A stretch of DNA of 17,457 nucleotides from Candidatus Moraniibacteriota bacterium (lineage in GTDB: Bacteria; Patescibacteriota; Minisyncoccia; Moranbacterales; UBA2206): the NCBI GenBank assembly GCA_003482885.1, contig DMXN01000037.1, positions 1 to 17,457 of the forward strand, read 5' to 3'. A program made the position numbers and the translations under genes. Under the pieces are notes generated by a model. The model was not told the origin of the DNA. It was given only the letters and a program-made list of their open reading frames with translations, and made no database searches. The first letter of the stretch is position 1, and each line of letters begins with the position of its first letter. Shown here piece after piece: positions 1 to 6,245 of this stretch.

Positions 1-3000
1 CTGTATCCGCCGTCGTTCCGTGAGCATAACAGGCGATATTCCATTGTTCGGAATTGACCGCGATATCACGATTGCCGGTATCGAAATTTCTTAAATCGAA
101 ATCAATTAAAGTATTTTCCGTCCCGGCTTCGGCATAAGATAAACTTGTATAAGCGCGATTGATATTCCAATGAATTTCATCAGCGGCAGACGGAGCAGTG
201 GGAATTCCGCCCGCTGCGGTTTTGATTGTGAAAACGGTGGACGAAGTTCGACCGGAAATGAAAGCGATGGAATCATTAGCATCAATATCGCCGTCATTGT
301 CATCATCATATTCCAAAGCATCGCCCACTCCGACATCATCGCCCAAGGCGGTGTCGAAAGTAGCCGTTGATCCGGAAATATTCAAATGATTGCTTGCTCC
401 CGCTTCCAAAACTTCGTCTTCGCTGGGTCCGACGGAACGGTATATTCTTGTAATCAATTCATCAGCGCCGATATCCCAGCTTGTTCCACGGGGACGGGTA
501 TAGCACAAATCATCGCCGCCCGTAGAGACGCGATTAATCGCGTCTCTACCGTAGCAAACCGAATCAATATCCGTATTGAATGGCAAATACGAATCGTTGG
601 ATAAATCCGTTCCGTAATTCCGCGCGCCGGCATCGCCAACGCCTAAATGAAAATCATCATTAGTTGAATCGTTAAAAGTGAACGATTGATTATATCTTCC
701 ATTCGTTCCAATCGCCACCTCTCCGGCATTATTTTCCGAAATAGCATTGTAATTATTATTCAAATCATTATCGGTGAACGATCCATTGAAAGCGTCCGTC
801 GCGTCAATTAAATTATTTTTTGCGTAGTGAGCTGTGTCATTTCCGCGATCAAATCCGATAGCGCAATCTTTCACAGTATTATTATAAACATACGGCGTCC
901 AATCAGCATCATTCCAATATACTCCCGTTCCGGTTCCGGAAGCGGTGTAGTCATAAATAATATTATTGAAAATTTTCGCCGCGCTGGACGCGCCAGTGGA
1001 TGATAAATTCAGTCCGCGTTTGGAAGCGGTGGCGTTACCCTTGATGATATTTTGCGAAAATTGAATATGCGCCGTTCCCGTAGCGCCGTTAATATATATT
1101 CCGTCGTCATCGGCGCTGTTAAATTGCAGCCCTTCCAGTCTGACATCTTCATCGGAAACGGTAAGCGGAATTCCGGTAGTTGGAGCTAGGCGATAGTATG
1201 AAGTGCTAAACACCCCCAAATGCCTCTGACTCGTTCCGACTTCATCACTCCTCATCGGCGTATAAATTTTAATAAAGCTGTCCGCCGAAGTTGTCCAACC
1301 GTCAACCGTGACCGCTGTTGTGTCCGCCGTGGTTGAATTGGCGTAGCAGGAAATATTCCATTGCTCTTGTCCGGTCGCGATATCTTTTCCATTACTCCAA
1401 GTATCAAAATTGCGCAAGTCGCTGTCAATTCCGGTATTTTCCGTTGTTCCGGCTTCGGCATTAAAAAGTGAAATGTACGCCCGAAAAACACTCCAATTTG
1501 AATCCGGCGCAAGAGTGCTGGCAGGCGCAGTTCCGCTGGCGGTGCGGACGCTGAAATGAGCGGCGTCAATTCTTTTGGTAATAAAAACTATGGAATCGGA
1601 CGCGTCAATATCCCCGTCGTCGTCATCGTCATATTGAATCGCGTCGCCCACTCCGACATTGGTCGGCAAATCCGACCAAAAAGTCGCCACATAATCGGCA
1701 ATATTGGTGGTTGAGCCGGAAACATACGCCGGCTTGATTTCCACATTGCCATAAGTCGCGCCGGTAGCGATGGCAGTCGTGGCGGACGGTCCGACACTGC
1801 GATAAATTTTGGCGATATTTTCATCCGCGCCGATGTCCCAAGTGCCGGCGCTATCCAATCTGGCGTTATTGTCTATGTCAGTCGTAAAATACAAATTCGC
1901 GTCGTCAATCGCGTCGTATAAAATTATTCCCTGATTGCGAGCGCCGGTGTCGGAAGAATCCAGATGAAAATCCTGATTGGCTTCGTCGGCGAAAGTGACG
2001 ACATAACCGTTGCGCGCGTTGGTGGCTGGGATTTGCGCGTCAGTGCCGGGGCCGGAGAGATTATTGGTGGATGAGGCATCCCAACCGCCGGAAGCTAAAT
2101 AATAATTATCCGTATTATTATAAGCAATATTGTTCTTGAGAACTGTGACGAAACCACCTCTCTCTATTCCTCTGTAACAATTATATATCGTATTGTTATA
2201 TACGTACCCGCCACCCGTAAAACCGGCGCTCAAAGCACCAAGAACAATTCCCGCGCCGCTATTATTATCCGTGTCAATAGCGCCGTAAATAATATTATTC
2301 CAAATTTTCATAACCTGAGCGCTTGCTTGCCCTGTGTTGTTGTCATAAATTCCATATGATGAATATATGCTTGGATTGATAAATTTCAAGATATTATTGC
2401 TGATTTTTATTTCACCGGAATAACCAAAAACATGAATACAAGCCTTGGCTGACCACGAGGTCGTGGTTTTGAAAATTTGCAATCCGTCAACTGTTATATA
2501 ATTACTGTAAATAGCCATCCCCGAATTAACGCTGTTTGGTATTTCCAGCCGATACTTCCCCTCATCCCATTTCCCCGAATGCCGGTAATTCTCGCTTGGG
2601 TCGGTCCAGATTTTGATATAGTTGGCGGCGGAAGTTGTCCAACCGTCAACCGTGACCGCTGTTGTGTCCGCCGCGCCGGTGGTTGCTCGGCATTTTGCCA
2701 CAGCGATGGCGGAATCTCCGGCGTCGGTGGTGGTAAAATAATTTGATCCGTCCACTTGAATTTGTTCGGCGGATTGGAAAGTTCCCGTAAGAACGGCGAT
2801 ATATATTTGCGTGGCGGTGGAATGATAAACCGTTCCCGTAGCTAGAGAAATGGAACCCGTAACGGACGCACCGTCGGCAATCGTTCCAGTTTTCGTTCCG
2901 GCGAATACTTTATTGGAAGCCAATGTCAAATCAGAATCAATAGCATTTTCCCAAAGACTCAAACTGGAATAATCGCCCGCCCCGCCGGTATCGACAACAC

Positions 3001-3181
3001 TGACAAATTCGGTGGCGGCAAAAGTGGTCTTAGGGAAGAAGAAAGAGAAGAATAAAATTGCCATTATTGTCATCCCCGTGAAAACGGGGATCCAGTGCAG
3101 AAACTTAGAACGCAAGACTGGATTCCCGCCTACGCGGGAATGACAAATATTTTTGATTGTAAAAAATAATATTTTTTTCAT
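1..3181 (-). CDS. Large secreted right-handed beta-helix repeat protein (3' end outside window)
   Basis: The frame is open without a stop from ATG 3181 to the window edge (1,060 residues visible, C-terminus missing); an in-frame TAA lies directly before the ATG. The N-terminus has a basic start (MKK), an inserted repeat (residues 13-38, see the repeat entry), a hydrophobic stretch (39-50) and a TFA-A cleavage-like site near 55, so export is likely. The rest is rich in N, D, G, S and T with NNIIY/YNNT ladders, typical of parallel beta-helix surface proteins. At least two units of about 440 residues are visible plus the start of a third; each has a TAVTVDGWTTSA segment, a helix ladder, a WDIGADE motif and a VGVGDA segment leading into a D-rich, calcium-loop-like stretch (about 513-530 and 956-972). 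By eye its DNA is more GC-rich than its neighbours. Substrate or function is unknown; adhesin or polysaccharide binding/lyase activity is possible. Confidence 0.8.
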   Translation of the reverse strand, partial: MKKILFFTIKNICHSRVGGNPVLRSKFLHWIPVFTGMTIMAILFFSFFFPKTTFAATEFVSVVDTGGAGDYSSLSLWENAIDSDLTLASNKVFAGTKTGTIADGASVTGSISLATGTVYHSTATQIYIAVLTGTFQSAEQIQVDGSNYFTTTDAGDSAIAVAKCRATTGAADTTAVTVDGWTTSAANYIKIWTDPSENYRHSGKWDEGKYRLEIPNSVNSGMAIYSNYITVDGLQIFKTTTSWSAKACIHVFGYSGEIKISNNILKFINPSIYSSYGIYDNNTGQASAQVMKIWNNIIYGAIDTDNNSGAGIVLGALSAGFTGGGYVYNNTIYNCYRGIERGGFVTVLKNNIAYNNTDNYYLASGGWDASSTNNLSGPGTDAQIPATNARNGYVVTFADEANQDFHLDSSDTGARNQGIILYDAIDDANLYFTTDIDNNARLDSAGTWDIGADENIAKIYRSVGPSATTAIATGATYGNVEIKPAYVSGSTTNIADYVATFWSDLPTNVGVGDAIQYDDDDDGDIDASDSIVFITKRIDAAHFSVRTASGTAPASTLAPDSNWSVFRAYISLFNAEAGTTENTGIDSDLRNFDTWSNGKDIATGQEQWNISCYANSTTADTTAVTVDGWTTSADSFIKIYTPMRSDEVGTSQRHLGVFSTSYYRLAPTTGIPLTVSDEDVRLEGLQFNSADDDGIYINGATGTAHIQFSQNIIKGNATASKRGLNLSSTGASSAAKIFNNIIYDYTASGTGTGVYWNDADWTPYVYNNTVKDCAIGFDRGNDTAHYAKNNLIDATDAFNGSFTDNDLNNNYNAISENNAGEVAIGTNGRYNQSFTFNDSTNDDFHLGVGDAGARNYGTDLSNDSYLPFNTDIDSVCYGRDAINRVSTGGDDLCYTRPRGTSWDIGADELITRIYRSVGPSEDEVLEAGASNHLNISGSTATFDTALGDDVGVGDALEYDDDNDGDIDANDSIAFISGRTSSTVFTIKTAAGGIPTAPSAADEIHWNINRAYTSLSYAEAGTENTLIDFDLRNFDTGNRDIAVNSEQWNIACYAHGTTADT
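522..549. repeat. REP-like perfect palindrome (GTAG foot), inside beta-helix CDS
   Basis: A perfect 28-bp palindrome with 14-bp arms, GTAGAGACGCGATT and its complement. It shares the GTAGAGAC foot with the palindromes around the RAYT gene at 10-11 kb but has a different core. It is read in frame (residues about 878-887, G-R-D-A-I-N-R-V-S-T) and lies in a segment that repeat unit 1 of the same protein lacks. Confidence 0.75.
1287..1329 (-). repeat. Internal direct repeat of beta-helix gene (copy in unit 2)
   Basis: A 43-base stretch identical to 2631-2673, 1,344 bases (448 codons) away and in the same frame. It encodes the shared TAVTVDGWTTSA segment. A degenerate third copy begins at the window edge (positions 1-25), which shows tandem duplication of a unit of about 440 residues. 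Confidence 0.8.
2631..2673 (-). repeat. Internal direct repeat of beta-helix gene (copy in unit 1)
   Basis: Exact 43-base partner of 1287-1329 in the first repeat unit of the beta-helix protein. The flanking codons have diverged much more, so this segment is either under strong constraint or was recently homogenised by gene conversion. Confidence 0.8.
3067..3146. repeat. 80-bp double-hairpin palindromic element inserted in signal-peptide region
   Basis: The outer arms are TTGTCAT (3067-3073) and ATGACAA (3140-3146). Inside are a hairpin CCCCGT-GAAA-ACGGGG (3074-3089), paired arms ATCCAGT (3090-3096) and ACTGGAT (3117-3123), and a second hairpin TCCCGC-CTAC-GCGGGA (3124-3139). This is the widespread interspersed repeat whose translation gives HSRVGGNP...WIPVFTGMT. 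Here it lies in frame between the basic start and the hydrophobic core of the beta-helix protein's signal peptide. Confidence 0.85.
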
Positions 3182-3226
3182 TTAATTTTAATTATCTGAA
3201 CCGCTGATTGCACATGACTGAAAAAA

Positions 3227-3283
3227 CTTGTCATCCTGAGCGGAGTTCCGATGTAATCATCGGAACGGAGTCGAAGGATCTGC
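3227..3283 (+). repeat. Left inverted repeat flanking GIY-YIG gene
   Basis: A 57-bp element beginning CTTGTCATCCTGAGCGGAG and ending GTCGAAGGATCTGC. It contains a perfect 9-bp hairpin GTTCCGATG-TAAT-CATCGGAAC. Its inverted partner is at 3609-3657. It lies 17 bases beyond the stop of the GIY-YIG gene and may also act as a transcript end structure, though no T-tract follows. Confidence 0.8.
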
Positions 3284-3300
3284 TTTATATCATCACCGGT

Positions 3301-3582
3301 TCACAATCCATCGTATAAATCATCCCATTTTGGATTTTCTTTTTCAATTAAATTTATTTTCTTTTTTCTTGACCAGCCTTTTAATTGTTTTTCTCTCGCA
3401 ATCGCGCCCCACACATCATCAGTTTGTTCGAAATATATCAATTTGTCTATATTGTATTTTTCAGTAAATCCTCTTACTTCTTTATTTTTGTGTTGACAAA
3501 CTCTGCATTGTAGATTGCTGGTAAAACCGATATACAAACTTCTTGAATTATTTGTCATTATGTATACGAAGTATTGTTTCAT
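3301..3582 (-). CDS. Small GIY-YIG endonuclease-domain protein (COG2827/YhbQ-like)
   Basis: 93 residues from the ATG at 3582; a longer ATG at 3606 adds 8 residues and overlaps the flanking repeat, and the family normally begins just before the FVYIM strand, so I prefer the short form. Visible motifs are YFVYIM (the GIY strand), SLYIGFTSNL (YIG plus loop with the conserved R soon after, CRVCQHK), GFTEKYNIDKLIYFE, the family's AIAREKQLKGWSRKKKINLIE with the metal-binding Glu, and a terminal NPKWDDLYDGL. It is a complete single-domain protein, probably a DNA nuclease of unknown biological role. It is isolated from the upstream operon by about 150 bases and sits between inverted repeats. Family assignment is confident; function in mobility or repair is open. 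Confidence 0.88.
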   Translation of the reverse strand: MKQYFVYIMTNNSRSLYIGFTSNLQCRVCQHKNKEVRGFTEKYNIDKLIYFEQTDDVWGAIAREKQLKGWSRKKKINLIEKENPKWDDLYDGL

Positions 3583-3608
3583 ATGGCAAAACCTTGTGAT
3601 AATCAAGG

Positions 3609-3657
3609 GCAGATTCTTCGACTTCGTTCGAGTACGAACTCCGCTCAGGATGACAAG
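3609..3657 (-). repeat. Right inverted repeat flanking GIY-YIG gene
   Basis: A 49-bp element that on the minus strand begins CTTGTCATCCTGAGCGGAG and ends GTCGAAGAATCTGC. It is the inverted partner of 3227-3283, with a shorter, divergent centre (small GTTCG-AGTA-CGAAC hairpin). It lies 26 bases before the preferred GIY-YIG start and may form part of the leader of that gene. Confidence 0.8.
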
Positions 3658-3719
3658 AATACAAATTGTTTGGAAATTAGAAATTGGATATTGGAAATTA
3701 TTATTGTTTCTCTTCTTCC

Positions 3720-3728
3720 ATTATACCA
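3720..3728 (-). promoter_or_regulatory. Extended -10 promoter candidate for GIY-YIG gene
   Basis: TGGTATAAT (extended -10, perfect TATAAT at 3725-3720) lies just past the murJ stop. No good -35 is visible 17 bases upstream (GTAAGC). It would start a transcript near 3713, with a leader of about 130 nt running through the right inverted repeat. Between here and the repeat is a low-complexity stretch in which TTGGAAATTA occurs twice (3670-3679 and 3691-3700). Confidence 0.4.
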
Positions 3729-3733
3729 CACTC

Positions 3734-5380
3734 TCACACTCCGCTTACTTCTCCGATGTTTTCCGCGATGATATTTTTGGATTTAAAAAGTTTTCTTGTG
3801 AGGGATTGTTTGAAGCGCCAATATTCTTCCAATTTTATGAAATGACAAATGGCCAAGAAAATCGCCAGCCCGATTATTCCGGAAACAAAAAGCTGCGCGA
3901 ACACTCCCAAAAAGGTGTCCATATTGACAATGCTCGCCATAAAATATTTGGAAGCTTGCACTCCGATGCCGGAAAAAATCGCCGCCAACGCAATCTTGCC
4001 GATTGATTTTATGATTTTTTTGTCACCCAAATCATCAACTTTGAATCGAAGCGCGATAAACAAAAAAAACATTTGGAATAAACCGGCCAAAGAAAAAGCG
4101 ATTGCCAATCCTAAAATTTTATACTTTCCAATCAGCAAAAGTACCGCAATAATATTGATCGCTTCGCTGGCAATGGCGATATAGAAAGGAGTTTTGGTAT
4201 TTTGCATCGCGTAAAAAGAACGCGTTAAAAGCGGAATCGCGCTTTGGGCGAAAAGACTTAGGGAAAAATATTTCAAACATTCATAAGTGAGAATCGTATC
4301 TTCCCAATCGAATTTTCCCGCGCCCAACGCCACTCGCACGATTTGCGCCCGCAGTAATAATATAAAAATGCTTAAAGGAATAACAAAAAACATAATTTGA
4401 CAAAATGTTTCCGCGAATGTTTTGGCGAATTCTTTTTTATCTTCCGTCGCCGAAAGAGCGGAAAGCGTTGGGAAAACGGCAATCGCGAAAGAAACGCCGA
4501 AAATTCCCAGCGGAACAGCTTGCAAATTTTGCGCGAAACTGAATATCGCCAGACTGCCGGCCGCGAGAGTGGACGCAAAAATCGTTATGACAAAAAGATT
4601 AGCCTGACTCGCCGCGATGCCCATCATTCGGGGAATCATCAGTTTCAAAATCCGGCGAATGTCTTTATCGAAAAAATATTTTCGCAAAGAAAAACTATAT
4701 CGGAATCCCAAGTGCCGCGCCATCGGATATTGAATGAGCATATGCAAAAACGCCCCCAATGCCACGCCCCAAGCTAACCCAACCGGTCCCCATAATTTCA
4801 CGAAAAAAACCACGCCGAAAATAATTCCCAAATTATATAAAATCGGCGCCAAGGAATAAATCAAAAATCTTTTGAAAGAAGTGAGAATACCGCCGAAAAT
4901 TCCGCTGATTCCCAAAAACACCGGACTCAAAAACATTATTCTGGTAAAAAATACCGTTTGCGCCATTTTTTCCGGAGGAAATCCCGGGGTGATTATTTTC
5001 ATAAGCTGCGGCGCGAAAAAACAAAATGCCAGCGAAAGAATAATCACGAAAGAAATCGCCAAATTCATTACGCCATTAGCCGTTTCCCAAGCTTCTTTTT
5101 CTTTTTTCCGGCTGATCAATCCAGTGAATACCGGAATAAAAGCGGCGCTCAACGCTCCGAGAATCAGAAAATTATAAATCAAATCGGGAATGCGAAAAGC
5201 GGCGTAATAGATATCCAAAGTATCGCCGGCGCCAAAAGTGGCGGCTAAAAATCTATCGCGAATAAGACCTAAAATTCTGCTCGCCAGTCCGGCGACGGTG
5301 ATAATAAGAGCCGCCGAAACAACCGACTGCGACGGCTGGGAATTGGAAAATATTTCATTGTTTAAAAGTTTTTTGATCAC
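3734..5380 (-). CDS. murJ: MurJ/MviN-type lipid II flippase
   Basis: 548 residues, close to the usual MurJ length, of the MVF branch of the MOP exporter superfamily. It flips undecaprenyl-linked peptidoglycan precursor across the cytoplasmic membrane. The sequence shows some 14 hydrophobic segments and the family N-terminal motif with R35, R41 (SRILGLIRDR) and D56 (DTLDIYYAAFRIPD), which align with E. coli MurJ R18, R24 and D39. A GALSAAFIPVF loop and LARSFYA-like segment (LLTRSFYAMQNTKTP) follow. The start is GTG at 5380; it gives the expected short basic N-terminus (IKKLLNN). It begins 10 bases after the Bro-N stop and ends the envelope run. Since no Wzx is visible among the sugar genes, a second role in glycan export is conceivable but unproven. 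Confidence 0.93.
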   Translation of the reverse strand: MIKKLLNNEIFSNSQPSQSVVSAALIITVAGLASRILGLIRDRFLAATFGAGDTLDIYYAAFRIPDLIYNFLILGALSAAFIPVFTGLISRKKEKEAWETANGVMNLAISFVIILSLAFCFFAPQLMKIITPGFPPEKMAQTVFFTRIMFLSPVFLGISGIFGGILTSFKRFLIYSLAPILYNLGIIFGVVFFVKLWGPVGLAWGVALGAFLHMLIQYPMARHLGFRYSFSLRKYFFDKDIRRILKLMIPRMMGIAASQANLFVITIFASTLAAGSLAIFSFAQNLQAVPLGIFGVSFAIAVFPTLSALSATEDKKEFAKTFAETFCQIMFFVIPLSIFILLLRAQIVRVALGAGKFDWEDTILTYECLKYFSLSLFAQSAIPLLTRSFYAMQNTKTPFYIAIASEAINIIAVLLLIGKYKILGLAIAFSLAGLFQMFFLFIALRFKVDDLGDKKIIKSIGKIALAAIFSGIGVQASKYFMASIVNMDTFLGVFAQLFVSGIIGLAIFLAICHFIKLEEYWRFKQSLTRKLFKSKNIIAENIGEVSGV

Positions 5381-5390
5381 GATTATTTTT

Positions 5391-6245
5391 TTATTTTAAT
5401 CTTTTTTTATCTTCTGCTTTCAGCAAAAAATTCTTACTTGTCGAAACTTTTTTTCCGCTTTTTTTCTCTAAATCTTCGCGAGCTTTTCCAGCTACGCTTC
5501 CGCCTTCTTGAGCAACAATCTTATTTTCATTAAATCCTTGAGCATTTTTGTTTTTAGCAATTTCTGTCGTTGACGCTTCGCCAAGCATTGTAAAAATTAA
5601 TTCCAAATCTTTCATATGATCTCGCAAATTTTCTCTTTTCAATCCTTTGAATTTTTGATATTCACTTGGCGTCATTCCAAAAGTAGCTTTGGAAATTTCA
5701 GCGGTTAGAATCGCGTATTCTTGACCCTCTTTTATGTTTCGTTTTTTCCATTCATCCGTCAAAGTTTCGCGAACTTCAATACCACGCATTCTTTTTTCAA
5801 TCCAATCATCAGAATAACCTTTGAGTTTGTAAAGCATCCTTGTTCTTTTCGTCGCTAATTCCGGATTTTCTATTTCTTGTATTCTTTCATAGCCGACTCT
5901 TGCCAGCCAGCGTTTGAACGGCTCGGCTTTCGGAGATGGTACAGATTGAATTATACGAAAAATACCTTCGATGTTAGCGCAATCAGTTTCACGCATTTTT
6001 CCATCCGGAGCGGATAATTTCAACTGTCGACAAATTGTCGACGGTTCAAACCCAGCTTCTTCCTTGATTCTTATTTTCATTTTAAACCAATAATCACGCG
6101 GATTTACGCTGTCAGTAAGCGCCTTAACTGCATCTATCACGGAAAACCACCATTCATTTTTATGGATAATTTTGCGAATTTCTTTTTTTTGAAAAATGGC
6201 GATTTTTGTAATTGCAATTTCTTTTTTCATATTGATATTTGTCAT
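5391..6245 (-). CDS. Bro-N domain (phage antirepressor/DinD-like) protein
   Basis: 284 residues. The N-terminal Bro-N-like domain (about 15-115) has the pattern EWWFSVIDAVKALTDSVNPRDYW, split here as EWWFSVIDAV and DSVNPRDYW, followed by R-x-L-K-L-x-A-x-D-G-K-x-R-x-T-D and IQSVPSPKAEPFKRWLA (99-115). The C-terminal half carries the conserved RKR-to-LTDEWKKR, YAILTAEI, GLKRENLRDHM and EASTTEIAK...GGSVAGKAREDLE blocks of a family seen in CPR and Bacteroidetes genomes. It is probably a DNA-binding regulator; targets and role are unknown. The ATG overlaps the DUF4012 stop by 4 bases (ATGA), implying translational coupling, although ATG at codon 6 (MKKE) is an alternative start. It is odd to find such a phage-type regulator coupled into an envelope operon, directly before murJ. 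Confidence 0.85.
   Translation of the reverse strand: MTNINMKKEIAITKIAIFQKKEIRKIIHKNEWWFSVIDAVKALTDSVNPRDYWFKMKIRIKEEAGFEPSTICRQLKLSAPDGKMRETDCANIEGIFRIIQSVPSPKAEPFKRWLARVGYERIQEIENPELATKRTRMLYKLKGYSDDWIEKRMRGIEVRETLTDEWKKRNIKEGQEYAILTAEISKATFGMTPSEYQKFKGLKRENLRDHMKDLELIFTMLGEASTTEIAKNKNAQGFNENKIVAQEGGSVAGKAREDLEKKSGKKVSTSKNFLLKAEDKKRLK

Larger units (their letters stand above)
3227..3657 (-). mobile_element. Putative mini-cassette: GIY-YIG nuclease gene between inverted repeats
   Basis: A 431-bp unit made of an inverted repeat (3227-3283), a single GIY-YIG endonuclease ORF (3301-3582) and the opposite-facing copy (3609-3657). The outermost 22 bases of the two copies are identical and the innermost 14 differ at one position. 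The gap from repeat to ORF is under 30 bases on each side. The layout resembles a non-autonomous or homing-type mobile unit; I see no clear target duplication. Mobility is inferred, the architecture is seen. Confidence 0.45.

Noticed and set aside
1..3181. Region first appeared gene-free or a pseudogene because only short antisense frames have both ends in the window
   Set aside because: The minus frame was checked codon by codon from 3181 to 1 and has no stop; it simply runs off the window.
3067..3657. CRISPR array from the cluster of repeats
   Set aside because: Repeats differ in family, size and orientation, with no regular spacers or cas genes.
3515..4006. 163-codon plus-strand ORF across the 3' end of murJ
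   Set aside because: It lies opposite murJ and the GIY-YIG flank, has no family resemblance or promoter, and its length is expected from the AT-rich antisense of a long gene.
3734..6244. Alternative genetic code with TGA as glycine
   Set aside because: TGA ends murJ and DUF4012 at the expected family lengths, and in-frame TGA is absent from the conserved proteins.
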